Source: Actinophytocola sp036378875 (lineage in GTDB: Bacteria > Actinomycetota > Actinomycetes > Mycobacteriales > Pseudonocardiaceae). From it: a stretch of DNA of 64,000 bases. Positions 42,916 to 51,114 of the stretch are shown here, piece by piece. The stretch covers positions 124,001-188,000 of the forward strand of contig NZ_DASUVO010000176.1 in assembly GCF_036378875.1 (NCBI RefSeq), written 5' to 3'. A program made the position numbers and the translations under genes. The notes beneath the pieces were generated by a model. The model saw only the letters and a program-made list of their open reading frames with translations. It had not been told where the DNA came from and did not search any database. Each line of letters begins with the position of its first letter. Position 1 is the stretch's first letter.

Positions 42916-42933
42916 CTACGCACAACCGCGTAG
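42916..42933 (+). promoter_or_regulatory. candidate LuxR-type dyad
   Basis: CTACGC (42916-42921) and GCGTAG (42928-42933) form an 18-bp dyad with a 6-bp centre, just after the LuxR gene. It lies about 55 bp upstream of a -10-like TAGCGT near 42990 in front of the hydrolase gene. It could be an activator site or a weak terminator. Confidence 0.4.
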
Positions 42934-43047
42934 ATCGAGCGCCGCCGGGATGGTCAATCGCGCCGATGCCGCGGTGGCGGCGCGCTGCCTAGCGTCCAGG
43001 TAGGCGCACCGAACACCGGCGCAACGATCGTTCAGGGAGTGACCACC

Positions 43048-43953
43048 ATGACTGAGCACCAACTCCACCGAACTGTCTCCGCCGACGGGACCGAGATCGT
43101 CGGCCGAGTACGAGGACAAGGGCCGGCGCTGGTCCTGGTCCACGGCGGGATGGGGGACGGCGAGATCGCCTGGGAGGCGCTGCTGCCTCACCTCACCGAC
43201 CGGTTCACCTGCTACCTGCCGAGCACCCGCGGCCGCGGCCTGTCCGCCGACAACCCGGACCACTCGCCCCCGCGGCTCCAGGAGGACGTCACCGCGTTCG
43301 TCGACAGCATTGGCGAGCCGGTCTGCCTGGTCGGTTGGTCAGGCAGCGGCGCATGGGTGCTCGGTGCGGCCGCGCACAGCCGATCCGTGGCAGCCGTGGC
43401 CGTCTACGAACCCGGTGTGGTGTCGGTGATGCGAGCGGACGACTTCGCCCGTACGTTCGCCACCCTCGAGCAGATGGGCATGGCCGCCGCCGACGGCAGG
43501 CTCGTCGATGCCGTACGCGCGTTCGTCCCGTGGATCTGCACCGACAACGAGATCGCCGCCCTGGAGGAGACGGACTTCTACCAGCGATGGGCAGGCCGCG
43601 TCCCCGCGATGCTCCAGTTCGTCCAGCAGGACGCCGCCTACGAGGGGCCCCGATCCACTGACCCCGAGACACTCGGGACGGTCGCCGCGCCGGTCCTGCT
43701 CATGTACGGCCGGCAGACACTGCTCGGCGCGTGGTTCGCCGATTCGGCACGACACATCGCCCAGCACGTCACCGACGCGCATGTCCGTGTCCTGTCGGGC
43801 GTCGGCCACTTCGCCCCAGTACTGGCCCCCACGTCCCTCGCCGAGGAACTGGACCGCTACTTCGAATCGATCCGAAGTTCATTTTCCTCGGCGGCGTCGC
43901 CCGCCTACGCTGCGGTAGGTAAGCGGGCGACCACTCCTCGGAGGCATACGTGA
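43048..43953 (+). CDS. alpha/beta-hydrolase
   Basis: Start chosen at ATG 43048, 8 nt after GGGAG; the in-frame GTG at 43039 is too close to that site. A 301-residue protein. Oxyanion region LVLVHGGMGDGEIAWEALLP, nucleophile elbow GWSGSG (Ser nucleophile), acid region PVLLMYGRQT and catalytic His in SGVGHFAPVLAP. It resembles haloperoxidase/esterase-like hydrolases. The last 20-odd residues (SSAASPAYAAVGKRATTPRR) look like read-through into the next gene's leader. The stop overlaps the next start. Probable target of the upstream LuxR regulator. Confidence 0.88.
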   Translation: MTEHQLHRTVSADGTEIVGRVRGQGPALVLVHGGMGDGEIAWEALLPHLTDRFTCYLPSTRGRGLSADNPDHSPPRLQEDVTAFVDSIGEPVCLVGWSGSGAWVLGAAAHSRSVAAVAVYEPGVVSVMRADDFARTFATLEQMGMAAADGRLVDAVRAFVPWICTDNEIAALEETDFYQRWAGRVPAMLQFVQQDAAYEGPRSTDPETLGTVAAPVLLMYGRQTLLGAWFADSARHIAQHVTDAHVRVLSGVGHFAPVLAPTSLAEELDRYFESIRSSFSSAASPAYAAVGKRATTPRRHT

Positions 43954-45098
43954 AGAGACGGAACTTCCTGCGCGCCGCGGTCATCGGTGCGGGTGTCACG
44001 ACGTTCGGCAACACCCTCACCCCCGGCGCGATGGCCGCGCCGGCCCAGGTCGGGCCAAGTCCCTACGGACCGCTGCAGGCCGCCGACGCCAACGGGATCC
44101 AGTTGCCGGCCGGGTTCACCAGCCGCGTCGTCGCACGGTCCGGGCAGCAGGTCGCCGGCTACACCTGGCACAGCGCGCCGGACGGCGGCGCCGTGTTCGC
44201 CGACGGCAGCGGCTGGATCTACGTGTCCAACTCCGAGATCAACCCCGGCGGTGGCGCGAGCGCCCTGCGGTTCGACGGGAACGCGAACGTCACCGACGCC
44301 TACCGCATCCTGTCCAACACCCGCACGAACTGCGCGGGCGGCGCGATGCCGTGGAACAAGTGGCTGTCGTGTGAGGAGGTCGACCGGGGCTTCGTCTACG
44401 AGACCGACCCGTGGGGCGGCGCGTCGACGCAGCGGCCGGCGATGGGACGGTTCACCCACGAGGCCGCCGCGGCCGACCCCGTCCGCCGCGCGATCTACAT
44501 GACCGAGGACGTCTCGAACGGCTGCTTCTACCGGTTCGTGCCCACCACGTGGGGCGACCTGTCGGCCGGCACCCTGCAGGTGCTCGTCGCCGGCAGCGCC
44601 ACGAGCGGTTCGTTCACGTGGGCCACCGTGCCGGATCCGGACGGTTCGCCGACCGCCACCCGCAACCAGGTGTCGGGCGCCAAGCGGTTCAACGGCGGCG
44701 AGGGCCTCCACTACGCCAACGACACCGCCTGGTTCACCACAAAGGGTGACAATCGCCTCTGGCAGGTGAACCTGGCGAGCAGCACCTACGAGCTGGCCTA
44801 CGACGACTCGCTCGTCACGAACGGCACGGCCCCGCTGACCGGCGTCGACAACGTCACCGGGACGGCGTCGGGTGACCTGTTCGTGGCCGAGGACGGCGGC
44901 AACATGGAGATCTGCATCATCACGCCGGACGACATCGTGGCGCCCTTCCTGCGGATCAGCGGCCAGGGCTCCTCGGAGATCACCGGACCGGCGTTCACCC
45001 CGGCGGGGAACCGGCTCTATTTCTCGTCCCAGCGCGGCACGTCCGGCCTGTCGAGCGGCGGCATCACCTACGAGGTCACGGGACCGTTTCGGAGGTGA
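43950..45098 (+). CDS. PhoX-like (DUF839) Tat-exported phosphatase
   Basis: A 382-residue protein with a GTG start overlapping the hydrolase TGA, and CTCGGAGG upstream. The Tat signal is KRRNFLRAAVIGAGVTTFGN, ending ALA-like in GAMAAPA. The PhoX/DUF839 signature reads NTRTNCAGGAMPWNKWLSCE, with later METAL-type blocks GRFTHEAAAADPVRRAIYMT EDVSNGCFYR, NGGEGLHYANDTAWFTTKGD and LFVAEDGGNMEI. PhoX enzymes are extracellular calcium/iron alkaline phosphatases. This is shorter than full PhoX proteins, so it may be a related beta-propeller of different specificity. Confidence 0.82.
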   Translation: MKRRNFLRAAVIGAGVTTFGNTLTPGAMAAPAQVGPSPYGPLQAADANGIQLPAGFTSRVVARSGQQVAGYTWHSAPDGGAVFADGSGWIYVSNSEINPGGGASALRFDGNANVTDAYRILSNTRTNCAGGAMPWNKWLSCEEVDRGFVYETDPWGGASTQRPAMGRFTHEAAAADPVRRAIYMTEDVSNGCFYRFVPTTWGDLSAGTLQVLVAGSATSGSFTWATVPDPDGSPTATRNQVSGAKRFNGGEGLHYANDTAWFTTKGDNRLWQVNLASSTYELAYDDSLVTNGTAPLTGVDNVTGTASGDLFVAEDGGNMEICIITPDDIVAPFLRISGQGSSEITGPAFTPAGNRLYFSSQRGTSGLSSGGITYEVTGPFRR

Positions 45099-45181
45099 GG
45101 TCGGCGTAAAGGCTTGGTCATCCCGCGTGTAGCGTGCCGCGAAGACCACCCGGGGTAGTCGGCACAAAGCGGGAAGGGGCC

Positions 45182-47698
45182 ATGATGCGCGTTCTCGTCA
45201 ACGGAGTCACATCGGACCTCGGACGCGCGTTCGCCAGGGCATTGTCGGGTGCCGGGCACGAGATCATCGGTGTCGGCACGGCGGAGCATCGGGACCTGCC
45301 GCCGGACGTGTCGTTCACCCAGGGCGACGCGGCGACGGCCGAGTCCCTCGTGGCCGGCACCGACGTCGTGGTGCACCTGTCGCCGGTGGAGCGTGAGGTG
45401 CCCGAGTCCGGCGGCATCCCGGCGTTGCGCCGGATGGCGACCGCCGCCGCGCGGCACGGGATCCGCTTCGTCGTGCCCATCGAGCACGGCCCGGACGCCG
45501 CCGACGCGGACAAGGTCGTGCGGGACAGCGGCGGCCGGCACGTGGTGGTCCGGACCGCGCCGCTCGGCGGCCGGCTCCTGGACTGGCAGTCGTGCCGGAC
45601 GGTCGCGACGCTGCTCGCCGCGCCACGCGACACCCAGTGGCGCCTGCTGCACACCGACGATCTGGTGCGCTTTCTCTTGTACGCCGTCACATCCGACCGC
45701 ACCGGTGTGGTCGCGCTGTTCGCGTCGGACGTCATCGTCGCGGGCGCGGTGCGGGAGGTGTTGCGCGGCCTGTCGGTCCGCGGCATCCCGAACTGGCCCG
45801 CGATGTCCACTTCGGACCGTAAGGGCACCGCGCGGGACTGGGGTTTCGAGTGCGGCTGGACCTCCGAGGAGGTGGTCGAGGACCTGGCCCGCGGTGGCCG
45901 AGGTCGGCGGCTCACCAAGGACGGCGCGGTCGACGACCTGACCCGACTGCCGATCCCGGTGGAGCCGCTGCCGCGCCGACGGCCGCCCGAGGACGGCACA
46001 CCGCTCGCGTCGGTCGCGTTGCCGAGCATGGCGGCGGAATGCGACGACCGCATCGACCCTCGCTACCCGGTGTTCAGCGCCCACCAGACGGCGGAGCTGT
46101 TTCCCGCGCCGCTGACACCGCTGTCGATCGACGTGCACACCGCGGGTCTGCGTGCCGCCGGCCGGACGATGGCCGGGGTGGCCGGACTCACCGGTCCGGT
46201 GGCGGACGAGTGGGAGAGCCGGGGCTACGCGGTGTTCGGCCACCGCCTGTACGCCGGGGTGTCGGCGGCCGCCGCGGCGCCGCTGCCTGGCTGGACCGAG
46301 GAGACATTGGTCAGGGCGCACGTCGACCCGCGTGAGGATCTCGACCTGTTCCCGTTGGGCCGGCCCACGGTGCCGTCGGGGTTGCGCGGGCTCGCGGCTC
46401 GATTGTCGGCGTGGAAGCGTTTCGTGGGCATGGCACGCCGTTACCGGGCCGCTGTCAAGGACTTCGCCGACGCCGCTGTGGCGGAGCGCCTCGAGGACGA
46501 CTTCGTGACGCGGCCGGACGCCGAACTGGCCGTGCGGGCCCGGTTGCTGTACGACCGGCTGGCCGAGGGCTGGACGCTGACGCAACTCGGCGTGCTGGTG
46601 GCGCATGTCGCGGGTGGGCCGTTGCGCAGGCGTGCCAAGGCGGACGTGGCCGCGCTCGGCCGGGGCGCTGACATCGCCCACGAGCCGACTTTTCCCGCTG
46701 TTCTCGGGTTGGCGGAGATGTTGCGTGCCGACGAGGAGCTGCGGGTGCTCGCCGAGTGGGGTGATCCCGACGCCGTGCGGCAGAAGTCCCCGGAGTTCCG
46801 CGCGGCGTTCGACGAGGCGCTGACGCGCATCGGCCACCGTGGACCCAACGAGGCGGAGCTGGCCGGTTCTCCGTTCGCTGAACGGTCGGATCTGGTGTTC
46901 ATGGCCGCGCTCTGCGCTTCTCGCGCGCGACCGGAAGCTGTTCCCGCCCCGGCCGTCGAAGACCCGTCCCCGGAGGCCGACGACGCTTCTGCGGAGTCCA
47001 TTTCGGATGAGTCCGTTGTGGACGCCGCGGCACCGGTCAAGGGGAAGCGGAAGTTCGTGGAGAAGCTGGCGATCGCCGGGCAGCGGCAACGGGAACTGGC
47101 CATCGACGCGACCATCCGGTACACCGGCGAGCTACGTCGGCTGGTCCGGGAGTGGGGTCGCCGGCAGGTGCACGCGGGGCGGTTGGTGGACGTCGACGAC
47201 GCGTTCTTCCTGACGCTCGACGAGTTGCTCGGTCAGCCGGCGGACGCGCTCAAGCGGGTTGAGCGCCGTCGTGCGGACTGGTCGCGGCTGTCGGAGGTGC
47301 GGATGCCGGCGGTGATCGGCGGCTCGTGGCGGCCGGAGGTCGTCGACTACCCGACACCGGAAGGCAAGCAGCTGCACGGGGTTGGCGTGTCGGCCGGTGT
47401 CGTGTCGGGTCCGGTCCGGCTCCTGACCGACGCTCGGGCGAACGTCGAGCCAGGCGAGGTCGTCGTCGTGCGTGTCGTGGACGTCGGGCACGCCGCGCTG
47501 CTGGGCCCCGCCGCGGCGATCGTCACCGACCTGGGTGGCCCGCTGTCCAGGGCCGCGATCGTGGCGCGGGAGTTGGGTGTGCCGTGTGTGACGGGCACGC
47601 GGGACGCGTCGGCCAGGCTCGCGCCGGGCACGCTGGTGCAGGTGGACGGCGTCACCGGCGACGTCACGGTCCTCACGCCCGCGTCGGTGCGTGCCTAG
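45182..47698 (+). CDS. NAD-dependent epimerase-like / PEP-utilising enzyme fusion
   Basis: An 838-residue protein starting at ATGATG after GAAGGGG. The N-terminal 250 residues are an epimerase-like Rossmann domain (MRVLVNGVTSDLGRAFARAL, ADTVVHLSP-like DVVVHLSPVE). The middle is helical, as in PEP synthase/rifampin-phosphotransferase-like proteins (DVDDAFFLTLDELLG). The C-terminus is the swivelling PEP-utilising domain, AAIVTDLGGPLSRAAIVARE then LGVPCVTGT. The usual catalytic His of the GG-xxS-H-A motif is Arg (codon AGG, near 47548). No ATP-grasp domain is visible. The layout recalls the Mycobacterium tuberculosis Rv2047c-type protein (from memory). Activity as a phosphotransferase is doubtful; the real role is unknown. 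Confidence 0.8.
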   Translation: MMRVLVNGVTSDLGRAFARALSGAGHEIIGVGTAEHRDLPPDVSFTQGDAATAESLVAGTDVVVHLSPVEREVPESGGIPALRRMATAAARHGIRFVVPIEHGPDAADADKVVRDSGGRHVVVRTAPLGGRLLDWQSCRTVATLLAAPRDTQWRLLHTDDLVRFLLYAVTSDRTGVVALFASDVIVAGAVREVLRGLSVRGIPNWPAMSTSDRKGTARDWGFECGWTSEEVVEDLARGGRGRRLTKDGAVDDLTRLPIPVEPLPRRRPPEDGTPLASVALPSMAAECDDRIDPRYPVFSAHQTAELFPAPLTPLSIDVHTAGLRAAGRTMAGVAGLTGPVADEWESRGYAVFGHRLYAGVSAAAAAPLPGWTEETLVRAHVDPREDLDLFPLGRPTVPSGLRGLAARLSAWKRFVGMARRYRAAVKDFADAAVAERLEDDFVTRPDAELAVRARLLYDRLAEGWTLTQLGVLVAHVAGGPLRRRAKADVAALGRGADIAHEPTFPAVLGLAEMLRADEELRVLAEWGDPDAVRQKSPEFRAAFDEALTRIGHRGPNEAELAGSPFAERSDLVFMAALCASRARPEAVPAPAVEDPSPEADDASAESISDESVVDAAAPVKGKRKFVEKLAIAGQRQRELAIDATIRYTGELRRLVREWGRRQVHAGRLVDVDDAFFLTLDELLGQPADALKRVERRRADWSRLSEVRMPAVIGGSWRPEVVDYPTPEGKQLHGVGVSAGVVSGPVRLLTDARANVEPGEVVVVRVVDVGHAALLGPAAAIVTDLGGPLSRAAIVARELGVPCVTGTRDASARLAPGTLVQVDGVTGDVTVLTPASVRA

Positions 47699-47996
47699 GA
47701 TCCTGGCCGTCTGGCTCTGGCCGGCCGAAGGCGCCCGGCCCGGCGTGGAACAGTCCGATCAACAGCACGCCGACGCTGATCGAGACGAACGCCGCGAGCG
47801 GATGGCGCGGTAGGTCCGCCCACCAGAGACACAGCCCGGCGAGCACGAACCCGGACCACCCCGCGAGCAGGTTCGGGACGGGGCCGTTGCCGAACGCGCA
47901 CGGGTAGGGCCGTCTGGTGATGCCGCGGACGAAGTGCGGCAGAGCGTTGCCGGCGAGCAGCCCGCCGAGAAGACCGAGCAGGATCACGTGCCACAT
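47673..47996 (-). CDS. small integral membrane protein
   Basis: A 107-residue protein starting at ATG 47996, sharing one base with the stop of the TetR gene (TGATG), so co-expressed with it. Helices at about 3-20, 42-60 and 70-87 (WHVILLGLLGGLLAGNALPH, LLAGWSGFVLAGLCLWW, AAFVSISVGVLLIGLFHAG). The conserved-looking block RRPYPCAFGNGPVPNLLAGW lies between helices 1 and 2. Its 3' end overlaps the convergent epimerase/PEP-utilising gene by 26 nt. No function recognised. Confidence 0.75.
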   Translation of the reverse strand: MWHVILLGLLGGLLAGNALPHFVRGITRRPYPCAFGNGPVPNLLAGWSGFVLAGLCLWWADLPRHPLAAFVSISVGVLLIGLFHAGPGAFGRPEPDGQDPRHAPTRA

Positions 47997-48541
47997 CACG
48001 GTTCCTCGAGTTGGGGGAGCAGGACGGTGTCGACGAGCTTGGCGAGGAACTCCTCGTCGAGCGGCTCGCCCGTGACGAGCAGCCGGGAGAGCAGCGCGGC
48101 TGAGGTGATCTCCGCCAGCCACGCGTGGTCGGCGTCGGGGAACAGGGCGGCGAACGCGTCGTGCTTGTGTGCCAGGACGACCTGCCGCACGGTTCGCGCC
48201 AGCTCGGCGTCGTGTCGCATGGCGGTGAGCAGTCCGAGGAGCAGCGCGGCGTCCTGTCCGAGCAGGCTGGCACGCATGGCGGTGAGGAGTGCGAGCAGGT
48301 CGGCGCGTGGTTGGCCCGTTGGTTCGGGCGGTGGCAGGGCTGTGCCCGCGTACCGGCGTACGGCCGTCGCCACGAGCTCGGCTTTGCCCGACCACCGGCG
48401 GTAGACCGTGGCCTTGCTGGCCTTCGCGCGCTCGGCGACGGCGTCGATGGTCATCCGGTCGTAGCCCACCTCGCCGAGCAGTGCCATCGCCGCGCGGAGG
48501 ATCGCCTCCTCACGAACGTCACTGCGTGCCCGAGCCGCCAT
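47996..48541 (-). CDS. TetR-family regulator
   Basis: A 181-residue protein. The N-terminal TetR helix-turn-helix reads AILRAAMALLGEVGYDRMTI then AVAERAKASKATVYRRW. The C-terminal domain (DLLALLTAMRASLLGQDAAL, LSRLLVTGEPLDEEFLAKLV) is of the TetR_C_11/16 style. A perfect-armed palindrome lies 4 nt upstream of the start and before the divergent small gene, so autoregulation is likely. It is coupled to a small membrane protein, a common repressor-target arrangement. Confidence 0.9.
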   Translation of the reverse strand: MAARARSDVREEAILRAAMALLGEVGYDRMTIDAVAERAKASKATVYRRWSGKAELVATAVRRYAGTALPPPEPTGQPRADLLALLTAMRASLLGQDAALLLGLLTAMRHDAELARTVRQVVLAHKHDAFAALFPDADHAWLAEITSAALLSRLLVTGEPLDEEFLAKLVDTVLLPQLEEP

Positions 48542-48544
48542 GAA

Positions 48545-48562
48545 CGAAACGGTATCGTTTCG
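48545..48562. promoter_or_regulatory. TetR operator
   Basis: CGAAACGGTATCGTTTCG: 7-bp perfect arms CGAAACG/CGTTTCG around GTAT. It lies immediately upstream of the TetR start and 37 bp before the divergent small gene. It is the typical size and position of a TetR operator. Confidence 0.65.
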
Positions 48563-48598
48563 AAATACCGGTTGGCAAGACAGGGCTATGGTCGGGAT

Positions 48599-48892
48599 AT
48601 GAACGCGAAAGAGGAGCCGGTGCTCGACGCCGAGCTCGTCGAGGAGAACAAGGACCTCACCGCCGCCGCGCCACCCGTGGTGCCCGCCGGTGACTACACG
48701 GAGGCCGGGGTGCCGACCTTCGACTACGTGCGGGACCGGATCGAGAACCGGGTGGCGACCGGCATCGGTTCCGCCGAACTGGCAGACGCGACCCAAGAAG
48801 GGAAGGCCGTCGAGGACCAGTTCGAGGCAAGGAAGAAGGCAGGCCTCGACAAACTGGAGGAAATCCGCCGCTCGATGCGCGGCGGCGCCTGA
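48599..48892 (+). CDS. small acidic/charged protein of unknown function
   Basis: A 97-residue protein, ATG at 48599. Acidic N-terminus (NAKEEPVLDAELVEENKD), a Pro/Ala linker, then VPTFDYVRDRIENRVATGIG and a charged helix VEDQFEARKKAGLDKLEEIR. No signal or membrane segment. Divergent from the TetR gene with a shared operator, so probably controlled by it. I do not recognise a family with confidence; the C-terminal helix vaguely recalls PspA-like coiled coils. Confidence 0.7.
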   Translation: MNAKEEPVLDAELVEENKDLTAAAPPVVPAGDYTEAGVPTFDYVRDRIENRVATGIGSAELADATQEGKAVEDQFEARKKAGLDKLEEIRRSMRGGA

Positions 48893-48968
48893 AAACTCCA
48901 GCGCCACACCGACTTGCTCCAAACCGCGAAGCAAGAGGCCTGTCGGTGGGTCTTACTATCGTGCGCCC

Positions 48969-49301
48969 ATGACGATGGCGATCGAACTTGCCCGCTTCAC
49001 GATCCACGAAGGCGCAGAGGACAAGCTCTTGGCCGAACGCCCAGCGATGATCGACGCGTTGAGGCGCCGTTTCCCCGCCTGCCTGGCCGCCTTCCTGACC
49101 AAAGAGGACGACGGCGGCTGGCTGGACGTACTGGTGTGGCGCGACCGTGAGCAGGCGGAGGAAGCCGCGCGGCTGGTGGACACCGTCCCCGAGTGCCGCG
49201 AGTGGTTCCGACACATCGCGGAGTCCGGCGGCCTACGGCACGTGGAAGTCATGGACTCCTGGGTCGCGGACGTCCTACCAGGCACGACAACCGCTCCCTA
49301 G
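48969..49301 (+). CDS. ABM-like dimeric alpha/beta barrel protein
   Basis: A 110-residue protein. Pattern IELARFTIHEGAEDKLLAER, FPACLAAFLTKEDDGGWLDV, LVWRDREQAEEAARL and CREWFRHIA, followed by HVEVMDSWV. This beta-alpha-beta-beta arrangement matches antibiotic-biosynthesis-monooxygenase-like ferredoxin folds. These small proteins oxidise quinone-type substrates without cofactors, or bind small ligands. Its TAG stop shares CTAG with the stop of the convergent ABC-F gene. Confidence 0.75.
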   Translation: MTMAIELARFTIHEGAEDKLLAERPAMIDALRRRFPACLAAFLTKEDDGGWLDVLVWRDREQAEEAARLVDTVPECREWFRHIAESGGLRHVEVMDSWVADVLPGTTTAP

Positions 49302-50935
49302 CGGTCCGTCACCTCGCCGTCCACCACGTTCAGGTGGCGGTTCGTGTGTACGGCAGCCAGCATGCGGCGGTCGTGGGTCACCAGAAGCAGGGTGCCCGGG
49401 TAGTTCGCCAGCGCGGACTCCAGCTGTTCGATGGCCGGTAGGTCCAAATGGTTCGTTGGTTCGTCCAGAACGAGCAGGTTCACGCCGCGGGCCTGGAGTA
49501 ACGCGAGTGCCGCGCGGGTGCGTTCGCCCGGGGAAAGACTGCCGGCCGTCCGACGTACGTGCGCCGCGGTGAGGCCGAACTTCGCCAGCAACGTGCGGAT
49601 GTCCGTCGGCGGCATGTCGGGTAGCTGGTGCTCGAACGCGGCGAGCAGTGTGTCGTCTCCCGTGAACAACGCGCGGGCCTGGTCCACCTCGCCCACCCGG
49701 ACTCCCGGCCCCAGCGAGGACGTCCCGTCCGCCAGGTCGGCCCTGCCCAGCAGCGCGGCGAGCAGGGTGGACTTGCCGGCGCCGTTCGCGCCGGTGATGG
49801 CGACCTTGTCGCCCCAGTCGATCTGCAGGTCCACCGGGCCGAGCGTGAACGAACCCCGTCGCACGACCGCGCCTCGCAGCACCGCCACCACCGCGCCGGC
49901 CCTGGGTGCGGCGGCGATCTCCATCCGCAGCTCCCATTCCTTGCGCGGCTCTTCCACCGCGTCGAGCCGCTGGATCAACCTGTCCGTCTGGCGGGCTTTC
50001 GCGGCCTGCTTCTCCGTTGCCTCGACGCGCTTGTTCCGGCCGATCTTGTCGTTGTCGGTGGCCTTGCGGCGCGCGTTGCGGACACCTTTGTCCATCCAGG
50101 CGCGTTGTGTCCGCGCACGCAGCTCGAGTGCGGCCTTCGTGTCGGCGTACTCCTCGAACCGTTCCCTGGCGTGCCGGCGGGCCACCTCCCGCTCCGCGAG
50201 GTAGGACTCGTAGCCGCCGCCGTAGGTGTTGACCTGTCGTTGCGCGAGGTCCAGTTCGACCACCCCGGTCACGGTCCTCGCGAGGAACTCCCGGTCGTGG
50301 CTCACGAGCACGGTGCCCGCACGCAGACCCGTCACGAACTCCTCGAGCCTCGCCAGCCCGTCCAGATCCAGGTCGTTCGTCGGTTCGTCCAGCAGGAAGA
50401 CGTCGTAGCGGCTGAGAAGGAGCGACGCCATCCCCGCCCTGGCCGCCTGTCCGCCGGAAAGCGACGTCATGTGCGCACCAAGGTCGACCGTCAACCCCAG
50501 ATCCGCGACCACTTCCTCCAAACGTTCGTCCAAGTCGGCGCCGCCCAGGGCCAACCACCGCTCCAACGCGTTCGCGTACTCCTCGTCGGCGCCCGGCTTG
50601 CTCTCGGCGAGCGCGGTAGTGGCGTCGTCGAGGGCGGTCTGTGCCGCCGCGACCCCGGTGCGGCGGCCGAGGAACTCACGAACCGTCTCGCCAGGCCTGC
50701 GGTCCGGCTCCTGCGGGAGATAACCGACGTTGGCGTTCGGCGGACTCAGCCGCACACTTCCTTCGTCCGGCGGAACAACCCCGCCGAGAATTCGAAGCAG
50801 CGTCGACTTCCCGGCCCCGTTGACCCCGACGAGGCCCACCACGTCTCCTGGTGCCACGACGAGATCCAACCCGGAGAACAGGATCCGCTCCCCGAAGCCC
50901 GCCGCCAGCCCTTTGGCGACCAATGTTGCGCTCAC
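49298..50935 (-). CDS. ABC-F subfamily ATPase
   Basis: A 545-residue soluble protein with two ABC domains. Domain 1: Walker A GVNGAGKS, signature LSGGQAAR, VFLLDEPTNDLDLDG. Domain 2: GANGAGKS, variant signature LSPGERTR, LLVLDEPTNHLDL. The linker (about 240-330) is long, basic and helical (ERFEEYADTKAALELRARTQ, RKATDNDKIGRNKRVEATEK), typical of ABC-F ribosome-binding proteins. No regulator is adjacent, and a terminator separates it from the upstream ROK gene. It may be a housekeeping translation factor or an antibiotic-resistance protein. Confidence 0.92.
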   Translation of the reverse strand: MSATLVAKGLAAGFGERILFSGLDLVVAPGDVVGLVGVNGAGKSTLLRILGGVVPPDEGSVRLSPPNANVGYLPQEPDRRPGETVREFLGRRTGVAAAQTALDDATTALAESKPGADEEYANALERWLALGGADLDERLEEVVADLGLTVDLGAHMTSLSGGQAARAGMASLLLSRYDVFLLDEPTNDLDLDGLARLEEFVTGLRAGTVLVSHDREFLARTVTGVVELDLAQRQVNTYGGGYESYLAEREVARRHARERFEEYADTKAALELRARTQRAWMDKGVRNARRKATDNDKIGRNKRVEATEKQAAKARQTDRLIQRLDAVEEPRKEWELRMEIAAAPRAGAVVAVLRGAVVRRGSFTLGPVDLQIDWGDKVAITGANGAGKSTLLAALLGRADLADGTSSLGPGVRVGEVDQARALFTGDDTLLAAFEHQLPDMPPTDIRTLLAKFGLTAAHVRRTAGSLSPGERTRAALALLQARGVNLLVLDEPTNHLDLPAIEQLESALANYPGTLLLVTHDRRMLAAVHTNRHLNVVDGEVTDR

Positions 50936-50997
50936 TGGCCAGGAGCGTAGATGACCGGCGCGGCGCGGACAGGCGGGGCCGGTAACGAAGAAAACCC

Positions 50998-51034
50998 CGC
51001 GGTGCTGCCAGGTCGGGGGTCCGCCAGCACCGCG
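50998..51034 (-). terminator. intrinsic terminator of the ROK gene
   Basis: CGCGGTGCTG (50998-51007) and CAGCACCGCG (51025-51034) form a 10-bp stem. On the minus strand it is followed by GGTTTTCTTCG, a rare visible T-tract in this DNA. It lies about 80 nt past the ROK stop and before the ABC-F start. Confidence 0.75.
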
Positions 51035-51114
51035 AGGTCACCTGTGTCATCGCACTTGCCCGCCGATGTGTTACCGACAATGGCGACTGCGGGTGTGGCC
51101 TGCGCCACGGTTGA

